A stretch of DNA of 64,000 nt from an uncultured Lachnospiraceae bacterium (GTDB lineage: Bacteria; Bacillota; Clostridia; Lachnospirales; Lachnospiraceae): NCBI GenBank assembly GCA_900551895.1, contig URXX01000005.1, positions 1 to 64,000 on the forward strand. Reading direction: 5' to 3'. Under the pieces are notes generated by a model that worked only from the letters and a program-made list of their open reading frames with translations, was not told the origin of the DNA and did not search any database. Below, piece by piece: positions 56,687 through 64,000 of the stretch (the first letter of the stretch is position 1; every line of letters starts with the position of its first letter). The translations under genes and the position numbers were made by a program.

Positions 56687-57448
56687 TCATTCTTTCAATT
56701 CATAGCACTGACACACCACGCTGATGATTGTCTTTTTATCCGCACCTCTTACACCAATAGACTGCAAATCTATATCTTCATTTTCTAACTCACATAAAAA
56801 TTTTTTCATATCTCCTTTTATTTCCGTACTGAGAGTTTGTCTTGTATCAGATGTAAGCAACTGTGCAAGACGAAACACATCATTTTTATGCTTTTTAATA
56901 TTTTTGCTGTCTACTTGCTCTCCTCTTTCTTTTCGTTCCTTTAAATCCAACCATGCTTTCGCCTTAAACGGTATCAAGCAAGTTGGACTCAACACCGGAA
57001 TACCGTCGATTACTGTTTGTCCACTCCTTAATAATTCATAATAGGCTTCATTTAAAAGAATAGCGGACAAACTGGAAATTTCCTTATCTATCGAAATCGG
57101 TGTAAGAACTGTATCTTCTTTTAACACGATAAAATCCGGATTTCTTGAAAAGATTTCTATCATATACGGATATTCTTTACTTTTAGGAGAAGTAAAACGA
57201 TAAAACTGTGCTTTACCTGTACTTTTGTTTAAATGTTCGTATCCTGCCTCCTTAATATACTCCCAAAAACACTTACCAAACTCAACTGTTATAGCCTCAA
57301 CAATCAAAACAATATCAATATCCTTGGTTGCACGAAAGGGGAGTTCCTCACTTTCCATAATCAAGTCGCACGCCGTACCGCCGATGATTACATACTGATC
57401 TTCATATCCCTTGAATTTCTCCTTAAATTTTGTAAATCCATTAACCAT
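56687..57448 (-). CDS. AbiEii-like nucleotidyltransferase toxin
   Basis: The product is 253 aa. The nucleotidyltransferase motif is YVIIGGTACDLIM with RATKDIDIVLIV (Gly-Gly and Asp-x-Asp metal ligands). AbiEii-type toxins modify tRNA or similar targets with a nucleotide and stop growth during phage infection. It overlaps the upstream gene by eight bases (ATGGTTAA), as typical for toxin-antitoxin pairs. It is intact, unlike the AbiEii remnant near 27 kb, and belongs to a different branch. It could also be a housekeeping nucleotidyltransferase, but the pairing argues against that. Confidence 0.75.
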   Translation of the reverse strand: MVNGFTKFKEKFKGYEDQYVIIGGTACDLIMESEELPFRATKDIDIVLIVEAITVEFGKCFWEYIKEAGYEHLNKSTGKAQFYRFTSPKSKEYPYMIEIFSRNPDFIVLKEDTVLTPISIDKEISSLSAILLNEAYYELLRSGQTVIDGIPVLSPTCLIPFKAKAWLDLKERKERGEQVDSKNIKKHKNDVFRLAQLLTSDTRQTLSTEIKGDMKKFLCELENEDIDLQSIGVRGADKKTIISVVCQCYELKE

Positions 57449-58376
57449 TCCCTTTAAGTTCTCCTTCTATCAGTTCTTCTACTGCTTCTTCAACTCTTTC
57501 ATCATAATTACCTACAAATGATAACGCAACAGAAAGTGTATCGGCAGTATTATCCCTTGAAAACATCTTTGGATTATATTTCCACACTTCAAGTTTAACC
57601 TGCTTTTCAGGGTCAATCAATTCAGCATTCAATAATCTCTTGTCAAAATCTTTTTCACTTACTGCATATGTGATAACCCTGTTTGGATTTAACATTGTTT
57701 TCTCGGCGAGTGCAGTTTCTCCGGCATATACCATATCAGAAGTAACCTGTGATTTATCTATATATCCTATTTTACAAACCGGAGTCGATAAATACTGTTT
57801 AGCCTCCTCAAACAACTCTAATCTATCATATTTCGACTCAATTACTTTATTTACACCGTCTTTTGTAACAAGGAACAAATCTGTGGCTTCTAATTGTTTC
57901 ACAGCCCTTGTCAATGTCATTGCAGTAAACGGAAGTATTTTTGCTGTTTCTGAAATATACACTCGTTTTTTCTTACCATACAGATAAAGTAAAAACAACT
58001 GTTGTGTAGAAAAGACAAATTTCCGGATTTTCTCTTCCGGCTCTTTTTCATCTGTCAACATTGCTCCTATAAAGGGGAGAAATACTTGTTTTCCGGTTAT
58101 AAACGGTATATTATTCTCTATCAGGCTTTTCCTGCGATAAGAAGATACTGTTCTAAGTTCAAGAACCACTGGAACTCTATCTGTTTCCTGAATTTTTGCT
58201 ATTTGCTTTTTTAACGCTGGCAGCGTAGCAAGTTCTTCTTTCGGTTTAATCATAATACAACGTTTATCAGCAATATATGCTGTACAAAATTCATAACTTC
58301 CCGCTATATATAAGGGCATTGAACTTTTATTCCAAGTATCATATTTTATGGGAATTCCAAATACACTCTCACGCAT
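57441..58376 (-). CDS. AbiEi-like antitoxin/transcription regulator
   Basis: The product is 311 aa. The central part contains a winged-helix pattern (VFSTQQLFLLYLYGKKKRVY, ISETAKILPFTAMTLTRAVK, LEATDLFLVTKDG), and no catalytic motif is visible. It is followed at once by the nucleotidyltransferase gene. In AbiE-type systems the antitoxin is a wHTH protein that represses its own promoter. Repeats in the promoter here (58,391-58,450) fit that. SD AAGGAGGG is strong. Confidence 0.72.
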   Translation of the reverse strand: MRESVFGIPIKYDTWNKSSMPLYIAGSYEFCTAYIADKRCIMIKPKEELATLPALKKQIAKIQETDRVPVVLELRTVSSYRRKSLIENNIPFITGKQVFLPFIGAMLTDEKEPEEKIRKFVFSTQQLFLLYLYGKKKRVYISETAKILPFTAMTLTRAVKQLEATDLFLVTKDGVNKVIESKYDRLELFEEAKQYLSTPVCKIGYIDKSQVTSDMVYAGETALAEKTMLNPNRVITYAVSEKDFDKRLLNAELIDPEKQVKLEVWKYNPKMFSRDNTADTLSVALSFVGNYDERVEEAVEELIEGELKGNG

Positions 58377-58390
58377 ATCTCATCCCTCCT

Positions 58391-58450
58391 TTTTAACTTA
58401 TTCTATTTCATTTTAACTTAATAAGTATTAAATCGCAAGTTTATAAGTTA
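58391..58450 (-). promoter_or_regulatory. Promoter with repeated operator-like sites for the toxin-antitoxin pair
   Basis: TTGCGA (58,433-58,438) and TAAAAT (58,410-58,415) are 17 bases apart on the minus strand. TTTTAACTTA occurs twice, exactly 20 bases apart (58,391 and 58,411). A palindrome ACTTAATAAGT lies in the spacer, and TAAGTTA occurs at 58,444. This layout suits cooperative self-repression. Confidence 0.65.
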
Positions 58451-58457
58451 TTTTATT

Positions 58458-59129
58458 CTACAACAATCCCTTCAATTTCTGCCTGTCTACAATTTTAATA
58501 CTTCCTCTGGAAAGTTCCACCATACCTTCCTTCGCAAAATATTTCAACATTCTTGATACAACTTCCCTCGCACTCCCCACATATTTTGCAATCTGCTCGT
58601 GGGTAAGGGACAGCGTATCTATCCCGTTTTTTGCCGTTTCATCAAGTAAAAAAATTGCCAGCCTTCTGTCAAAACTCATAAATAAAATCTGTTCCATCGC
58701 CCACATGACGTCTGAAAATCTATCCGCAGTCAGTCGGAGGCTGAATGCCTCCACATAAATATTCTTCTGACTTAACGAAGAAAACACAGATGAATTAATC
58801 AGTAATACTTCACTGTCCTTTTCCGCATCCACATGAACATCAAATGTAATATTTTTCAAAATACAGGATGCGGACAAAATACATACGTCACCGTCACCCA
58901 AACGGTAGAGAGTAACTTCTTTTCCCTCCTCCGAAAGAATATAAGTTCTCAGTTCTCCGCTTTTAATCAATAATACGCCGACACACTCCTGCCGTGCGTC
59001 ATAGATATTCTGCCCCTGAGTATACCTTACTACAGATGTATTCTGTATCAAAATTTCCTGTTCTTCTTTTGTAATCTCATCCCAAAAGGTAAGTCTTTCC
59101 TCTAAATATTTTCTATTCTGCTCTGTCAT
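58458..59129 (-). CDS. Crp/Fnr-family transcription regulator
   Basis: The product is 223 aa from the ATG at 59,129. The N-terminal cyclic-nucleotide-type beta barrel (VGVLLIKSGELRTYILSEEG, YRLGDGDVCILSASCIL) leads through a long helix to a C-terminal HTH (SLTHEQIAKYVGSAREVVSRML). Effectors in clostridial members vary (O2, NO, CO, redox), and there is no N-terminal Cys cluster for an FeS centre, although single Cys residues are present. It overlaps the end of engB, so it is cotranscribed with it. It is a candidate to bind the dyad before thioredoxin. Confidence 0.88.
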   Translation of the reverse strand: MTEQNRKYLEERLTFWDEITKEEQEILIQNTSVVRYTQGQNIYDARQECVGVLLIKSGELRTYILSEEGKEVTLYRLGDGDVCILSASCILKNITFDVHVDAEKDSEVLLINSSVFSSLSQKNIYVEAFSLRLTADRFSDVMWAMEQILFMSFDRRLAIFLLDETAKNGIDTLSLTHEQIAKYVGSAREVVSRMLKYFAKEGMVELSRGSIKIVDRQKLKGLL

Positions 59130-59718
59130 CTTCATCATCTTCCAATGTTTCCACCAAATCCCAAATTTCCTCTCTTCCTTGTTTTGTTACAGAAGAAAAT
59201 GGAATTACTTTTGTACCAGGAACTAAATTTAATCCCTGTTTTACCATTTTAACGTGTTTTTGAATTTGACTTCTTTTTAATTTATCCAGTTTTGTCGCAA
59301 TAATAATCGGATTATAACCGTGGTATACAATCCAGTCATACATCATTTTATCGTTTGCTGTCGGCTCATGTCTTATGTCAATCAAAAGGAAAACCGCTTT
59401 CAGTTTCTTTGATGTATTCAAATATCTCTCGATTAATTTGCCCCACTGTTCTTTTTCCTTCGGAGATACTTTCGCATATCCGTACCCCGGAAGGTCAACT
59501 AAATACAACTCTTTATTTACATTATAAAAATTAATTGTTTGTGTTTTCCCCGGTGTGGCAGATGTTCTCGCCAACGATTTTCTGTTTAACAGAGCATTAA
59601 TCAGGGATGATTTTCCTACATTTGATTTCCCTGCAAACGCTATTTCCATTAAATCTGTATCCGGCAGTTTACTTGTAATTCCGCACACAATTTCCAACTC
59701 TACATTTTTAATTACCAT
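59113..59718 (-). CDS. engB: Ribosome biogenesis GTPase EngB/YsxC
   Basis: The product is 201 aa. GTPase motifs are visible: G1 FAGKSNVGKSSLINALL, G3 LVDLPGYGYAKVS, G4 TKLDKL and G5 SSVTKQG. EngB helps assemble the large ribosomal subunit. It begins just before the lon stop region ends (SD GGAGGG overlaps the end of lon), and lon-engB is a conserved pairing in Firmicutes. Confidence 0.95.
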   Translation of the reverse strand: MVIKNVELEIVCGITSKLPDTDLMEIAFAGKSNVGKSSLINALLNRKSLARTSATPGKTQTINFYNVNKELYLVDLPGYGYAKVSPKEKEQWGKLIERYLNTSKKLKAVFLLIDIRHEPTANDKMMYDWIVYHGYNPIIIATKLDKLKRSQIQKHVKMVKQGLNLVPGTKVIPFSSVTKQGREEIWDLVETLEDDEDDRAE

Positions 59719-59726
59719 ATGCCCTC

Positions 59727-62048
59727 CTACTCTTTTACAAGTGCAATTTCTAAAACTTCTCTCATATGACTTACCGGAATGATTTCCAATCCCTTTGTAA
59801 TTTCATTAGAGAGTTCTTCCACATCTTTTTTATTTTCAAACGGAACAATAACTGTTTTAATTCCCGCAACTTTTGCCGCAAGTAATTTTTCTTTCAAGCC
59901 GCCAATTGCAAGCACTCGACCACGCAATGTAATTTCTCCCGTCATCGCCACGTCCGCCCGCACTTTTCTGTTTGTAATGGCAGAAAAATTGGCTGTCGCC
60001 ATAGAAATACCCGCTGATGGACCGTCTTTTGGTACAGCGCCTTCAGGGATATGAATATGAATGTCATGTTCCTCAAAAAATTCCTTTGAAATATCAAATT
60101 CTCCGGCTATGGAACGAATATAACTGATTCCCGTCCTTGCGGACTCTTTCATCACATCTCCCATTTGCCCTGTCAGCATAAGTTCACCTTTTCCCTGCAT
60201 CACATTCACTTCGATTTGCAGTGTATCACCGCCTACGCTCGTCCATGCAAGTCCACGAACAATACCAACCTCATCTGTTTCGTTTGCTTTCTGATAAGTA
60301 TATTTTTCTTTGCCGAGATATTTTTCCAGATTACTTTCCGTTACTCTGATTTTCTTTTTATCTTTTTCCAAGATTTCCCTTGCGGATTTTCTGCAAATAT
60401 CACCAATCTTTCTTTCTAACTGACGAACACCCGCTTCTCGCACATAATTATGAGAGATTTTCCAGATTGCCCCCTTACTTATCGTGAGCATATCTTTCTC
60501 TAAACCGTGTTTTTCCAACTGTTTTGGAATAAGATGTCTTTCCGCAATATGAAATTTCTCATTATCTGTGTAACTTGTCACCTCAATAATTTCCATTCTG
60601 TCTAACAACGGTCTTGGAATTGTCTGCAATGAATTTGCCGTTGTCACAAAGAGTACTTCCGACAAATCTATCGGCACTTCTAAATAATGATCTCGGAATT
60701 TCACATTCTGCTCGCTGTCCAGTACTTCCAGCAATGCGGAAAATGTATCCCCTTTGTAATCTGTGCTGACTTTATCAATTTCATCCAACAGCATAAGCGG
60801 ATTTCTGACGCCCGCAGTTTTCAACCCATTTGCAATACGTCCCGGCATTGCACCTACATATGTTTTACGGTGTCCGCGGATTTCCGCCTCATCCCGCACA
60901 CCGCCAAGAGAAATACGGACGTATTTTTTATGTAAGGCCTTTGCTAACGACCTTGCGATAGAAGTTTTTCCCGTTCCCGGAGGACCGACAAGACAAAGTA
61001 TCGGACTGCTTCCCTTTGAAGTCAATGCACGCACTGCCAAAAATTCCAGTATTCTCTCTTTTACCTGCTCTAATCCATAATGCTCTGCTTCCAATACTTC
61101 TTTTGCATAATGAATATCTAAATTATCTTCACCGGCCTTATTCCACGGCATTTCCAACATGGTTTCAATATAAGTTCTTGTTACGCCGTTTTCCGCCGGA
61201 CCATTCATCGTATTACGAAATCTTCTGATTTCTTTACGAAGTTTTTCTTTTACTTCTTCAGGTGCATCTAACTCTTTTACCGCTTTTGCAAACTCATCTG
61301 CATCTGACAGAGTGGAATCGTCACCTAATTCTTCCTGAATAACCCGCAGTTCTTCCCGCAGTAAATATTCTTTCTGATGTTTATCTACTCTCGCTTTTAC
61401 TTTTTCCTGTAACTCGTCTTTTATTTGAGATACCTGTATTTCTTTCTCCAACTTTTCTGTCAAAAGAAAATAGCGGTTTAATGCGTCCGTTTCCTCCAAC
61501 AGTTTTTGTGTATCCTCATAGCGAAACGGTACGTTTGCACACACTTCGTCTACAAGTCTTTTTAAATCATCAATTCCTGCTATCTGCTCCACTATTTCTT
61601 TTGTCAGTTTAGGATTTTTTACCGCATACTGTAAAAACAGTTCCTGCAGCGTTCTAAGCATCGCCTCCTGCCTTACCGGCTCTTCTTCCACGTACGGGTA
61701 TTCCTCTAAAACAGTTATTTCCGCCTCCAAATACGGTTCTGCCTGCACAAGTTCATTGAGTTTCGCTCTCTGCTCTCCTTCCACAAGTACACGTAAAATC
61801 TTTTTCGGCATCTTTACAATCTGTTTAATGGATGCGATAACGCCCATTTCATATAAATCGTCTTTCGTTACCTTTTCCGTTTCAATACTTCTTTGTGTCA
61901 ACAGGAAAATCTGTTGTTCTTCTGCCATTGCCTTTTGGATAGCCTCCAATGACATTTCTCTGCTCACGTCAAAGTGTACGACCTCTTTTGGCATAATTGT
62001 CATTCCTCTAAGCGCTACCATAGGCAGTTTTTTTATCTGTTCATTCAT
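59727..62048 (-). CDS. lon: ATP-dependent protease Lon
   Basis: The product is 773 aa. The N-terminal substrate-binding domain (residues 1-200) is followed by an AAA+ module with Walker A LVGPPGTGKTSIAR and Walker B LMLLDEIDKV, then the proteolytic domain with the Ser-Lys pair: DGPSAGISM (Ser) and LAIGGLKEKLLAA (Lys). It degrades misfolded and regulatory proteins. SD AGAGGG. A terminator separates it from clpX. Confidence 0.97.
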   Translation of the reverse strand: MNEQIKKLPMVALRGMTIMPKEVVHFDVSREMSLEAIQKAMAEEQQIFLLTQRSIETEKVTKDDLYEMGVIASIKQIVKMPKKILRVLVEGEQRAKLNELVQAEPYLEAEITVLEEYPYVEEEPVRQEAMLRTLQELFLQYAVKNPKLTKEIVEQIAGIDDLKRLVDEVCANVPFRYEDTQKLLEETDALNRYFLLTEKLEKEIQVSQIKDELQEKVKARVDKHQKEYLLREELRVIQEELGDDSTLSDADEFAKAVKELDAPEEVKEKLRKEIRRFRNTMNGPAENGVTRTYIETMLEMPWNKAGEDNLDIHYAKEVLEAEHYGLEQVKERILEFLAVRALTSKGSSPILCLVGPPGTGKTSIARSLAKALHKKYVRISLGGVRDEAEIRGHRKTYVGAMPGRIANGLKTAGVRNPLMLLDEIDKVSTDYKGDTFSALLEVLDSEQNVKFRDHYLEVPIDLSEVLFVTTANSLQTIPRPLLDRMEIIEVTSYTDNEKFHIAERHLIPKQLEKHGLEKDMLTISKGAIWKISHNYVREAGVRQLERKIGDICRKSAREILEKDKKKIRVTESNLEKYLGKEKYTYQKANETDEVGIVRGLAWTSVGGDTLQIEVNVMQGKGELMLTGQMGDVMKESARTGISYIRSIAGEFDISKEFFEEHDIHIHIPEGAVPKDGPSAGISMATANFSAITNRKVRADVAMTGEITLRGRVLAIGGLKEKLLAAKVAGIKTVIVPFENKKDVEELSNEITKGLEIIPVSHMREVLEIALVKE

Positions 62049-62065
62049 CTGTTTTCCCTCTATTC

Positions 62066-62103
62066 AAAAAGACGGCTCTCTGGTTACCCATTAACGCCGT
62101 CTT
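62066..62103 (-). terminator. Terminator of clpX
   Basis: AAGACGGC (62,069-62,076) pairs with GCCGTCTT (62,096-62,103), followed on the minus strand by TTTTT, 15 bases past the clpX stop. Confidence 0.8.
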
Positions 62104-62118
62104 AATTTCTTTTCAAGT

Positions 62119-63366
62119 TTACGCACTGACTACTTCTTTATTTTCTGTCTCATAAATCGGTTTACCGATTCCCTGCACAACCTCTTTTGTAATTCTACAG
62201 TATTTAATGCTGTCATCTGACGGAACGTGATACATAGTGTCCATCATAATCTTTTCCATAATAGCACGAAGTCCTCTTGCACCTGTCTTTCTTGCCAAAG
62301 AAGTTTTTGCGATTTCCACAAGCGCATCTTTATCAAACACCAATTCAACGCCGTCTAATTCCAATAATTTTTGGTATTGCTTTACAATCGCACTCTTCGG
62401 TTCTGTCAAAATACGAATTAATGCATCTTCATCTAACATTTCAAGGGATACCGTTACAGGAACACGTCCGACAAGTTCAGGGATAAGTCCGAATTTTACC
62501 AAATCCTGCGGTAATACCTGTCCAAGCAGTCTGTCGATATCATACTCATGTTTTTCTGCGATTTCCGCATTAAATCCGATAGACTTCTTATCAATACGTG
62601 TTTCGATAATCTTGTCAATTCCTTCAAACGCCCCACCGCAAATGAATAAAATATTTGTTGTATCAATTTGAATTAATTCCTGATGCGGATGTTTTCTTCC
62701 ACCCTGCGGCGGAACAGAAGCGATTGTTCCCTCGATGATTTTTAAAAGCGCCTGCTGCACTCCTTCTCCCGACACGTCACGGGTAATAGACGGATTTTCT
62801 GATTTTCTTGTAATTTTATCAATCTCATCAAGATAAATAATTCCATATTCCGCTCTGCGAATATCTCCGTCTGCCGCCTGAATAATTTTCAACAAAATGT
62901 TTTCGACGTCTTCACCAACGTACCCCGCCTCGGTCAATGCCGTAGCATCTGCGATTGCAAACGGTACATTCAAAACTTTTGCCAACGTCTGAGCGAGAAG
63001 TGTTTTCCCACAGCCTGTAGGACCTAACATCAAAATATTACTTTTGTGTAATTCCACGCCTAAATCTTTCTCTGCCATAATTCTCTTATAATGATTGTAT
63101 ACGGCTACCGATAAAACTTTTTTCGCCTCATCCTGTCCGATTACATAATCGTCAAGAAACGCTTTCATCTCTTCCGGTTTTAGCAAATTGATTTCGCTAA
63201 ACTCGTTATCTTCTTCGTATTCCAGTTCTTCTTCTATAATCTCTGAACAAACGTCAATACATTCGTCACAAATAAAGACACCGTTTGGTCCTGCAATTAA
63301 CTTGCGTACCTGCGCCTGTGATTTGTTACAAAATGAACATCTGATTGCCTCGTCTACTTTCGCCAT
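62119..63366 (-). CDS. clpX: ClpX, ATP-dependent unfoldase of ClpXP
   Basis: The product is 415 aa. The N-terminal zinc-binding domain has the four Cys (CSFCNKS...CDECIDVC). The AAA+ core has Walker [19 protein letters not shown], Walker [11 protein letters not shown] and sensor residues near [12 protein letters not shown]. The IGF-type loop that docks ClpP is present near [11 protein letters not shown]. It unfolds tagged proteins for ClpP. SD GAGGTG. It follows clpP, the standard order. Confidence 0.97.
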   Translation of the reverse strand: MAKVDEAIRCSFCNKSQAQVRKLIAGPNGVFICDECIDVCSEIIEEELEYEEDNEFSEINLLKPEEMKAFLDDYVIGQDEAKKVLSVAVYNHYKRIMAEKDLGVELHKSNILMLGPTGCGKTLLAQTLAKVLNVPFAIADATALTEAGYVGEDVENILLKIIQAADGDIRRAEYGIIYLDEIDKITRKSENPSITRDVSGEGVQQALLKIIEGTIASVPPQGGRKHPHQELIQIDTTNILFICGGAFEGIDKIIETRIDKKSIGFNAEIAEKHEYDIDRLLGQVLPQDLVKFGLIPELVGRVPVTVSLEMLDEDALIRILTEPKSAIVKQYQKLLELDGVELVFDKDALVEIAKTSLARKTGARGLRAIMEKIMMDTMYHVPSDDSIKYCRITKEVVQGIGKPIYETENKEVVSA

Positions 63367-63404
63367 ACTTTCACCTCTTTTTTACACACGCAAAGGAGAT
63401 GTCC

Positions 63405-63427
63405 GACAGACACCCCCTTTGTTCTTA
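63405..63427 (-). terminator. Hairpin between clpP and clpX
   Basis: GGAGATGTC (63,405-63,413) pairs with GACACCCCC (63,419-63,427), with two G-U pairs on the minus strand, directly after the clpP stop. It may partly terminate or stabilise the clpP mRNA. Confidence 0.5.
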
Positions 63428-64000
63428 TTAACGGCTTACAACTACTTTGTCGATTAAGCCATATTCTTCTGCTTCCTGAGCAGACATAAAATTATCTCTT
63501 TCTGTATCCGCAGAAATCTGTTCAAAACTTTTGCCTGTTCTTTCGGCTAAAATTTCATTTAATTTCTTACGTGTTTTTAAAATATGTTCTGCAGCGATTT
63601 GAATTTCCGTTGCCTGCCCCTGTGCTCCACCTAATGGCTGGTGAATCATAATCTCAGCATTTGGAAGTGCGAAGCGTTTGCCTTTTGCTCCTCCTGCCAA
63701 CAAAAATGCACCCATGCTCGCAGCCATTCCGATACAGGTTGTAGATACATCACATTTAATGTACTGCATTGTATCATAGATTGCCAGCCCTGCACTTACA
63801 GAACCACCCGGACTGTTGATATATAACTGAATATCTTTTTCAGGGTCTTCCGCTTCAAGATGTAATAACTGTGCCACAATAATACTTGCCGACACATCTG
63901 TTACTTCCTCTCCAAGAAAGATAATTCTGTCTTTTAGAAGTCTTGAATAAATATCGTAGGAACGTTCACCGCGACTTGTCTGTTCAATAACATAAGGTAC
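63428..64000 (-). CDS. clpP: ClpP protease subunit (5' end beyond the window)
   Basis: 190 residues are visible and the frame stays open to the window edge, so only a few N-terminal codons are missing. Catalytic residues are visible: Ser in [11 protein letters not shown], His in [12 protein letters not shown] and Asp in [10 protein letters not shown]. The N-terminal part seen here begins [20 protein letters not shown]. It forms the tetradecameric peptidase chamber used by ClpX. It is the first gene of the clpP-clpX-lon-engB group in this window. Confidence 0.97.
   Translation of the reverse strand, partial: VPYVIEQTSRGERSYDIYSRLLKDRIIFLGEEVTDVSASIIVAQLLHLEAEDPEKDIQLYINSPGGSVSAGLAIYDTMQYIKCDVSTTCIGMAASMGAFLLAGGAKGKRFALPNAEIMIHQPLGGAQGQATEIQIAAEHILKTRKKLNEILAERTGKSFEQISADTERDNFMSAQEAEEYGLIDKVVVSR

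Noticed and set aside
1585..62671. Many plus-strand open frames of 60-160 codons opposite the large minus-strand genes
   Set aside because: They are antisense shadows with poor start sites and low-complexity products rich in Ser, Phe and His.

Overview
The window looks like a low-GC Firmicutes chromosome, most likely a Lachnospiraceae (Clostridia) gut-type bacterium. The evidence is strong Shine-Dalgarno (SD) sequences, a clpP-clpX-lon-engB block, a cdaA-cdaR block, an MreB homologue, Zn-ribbon ComF, RecD2, and Clostridia-type wall hydrolases with Tyr/Trp-rich repeats. The species cannot be named from this sequence alone. Almost every gene is on the minus strand. No rRNA, tRNA or CRISPR array was seen.

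Left core (1-20.0 kb). A nucleotidyltransferase gene is followed by two secreted wall enzymes, a glucosaminidase and an L,D-transpeptidase. The two enzymes share 13 copies of one repeat module. Next comes an operon of two uncharacterised membrane proteins, diadenylate cyclase CdaA, its regulator CdaR and an HPr-like protein. Then come comF, recD2, an mreB-like gene and uvrB-uvrA.

uvrB-targeted island (about 19.69-40.29 kb). uvrB is intact at 17,975-19,972, but a second, diverged uvrB 5' end (93 codons) lies 20 kb away at 40,272-40,553. Homology between the two copies stops at the same codons (VSYY), next to tyrosine recombinase genes. The simplest reading is that an integrative element inserted inside uvrB, carried in a replacement 5' end with its own promoter and LexA-like box, and pushed the old 5' end to the far side. 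The cargo is a defence island: Gabija (gajA broken by one in-frame TAA, gajB intact), a CoiA-like protein, a Cys/His/Asp peptidase-like protein, a UPF0489 protein, a GNAT acetyltransferase, a wrecked AbiEii toxin gene, a pair of paralogous unknown proteins, an ATPase-TOPRIM pair, an SF1 helicase followed by a 33-aa ORF, a wrecked DUF1016 gene, and two tandem integrases of which the second is decayed.

Second accessory stretch (40.5-58.4 kb). It holds a DUF1016 nuclease, a TIR-domain protein, an Old Yellow Enzyme-type oxidoreductase with a MerR-type regulator and matching dyads, a complete Wadjet (JetABCD) operon, two MATE transporters flanking an Rpn-type nuclease, thioredoxin, and an AbiE-like toxin-antitoxin pair.

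Right core (58.4-64 kb). A Crp/Fnr regulator, EngB, Lon, ClpX and ClpP; ClpP runs off the window.

Undescribed candidates that stand out are the uvrB-restoring integration, the ATPase-TOPRIM genes next to the 470/504-aa paralogue pair, and the compact cassette between Gabija and the AbiEii remnant. Several accessory genes carry isolated in-frame stops or frameshifts, which suggests active decay of parts of the island.
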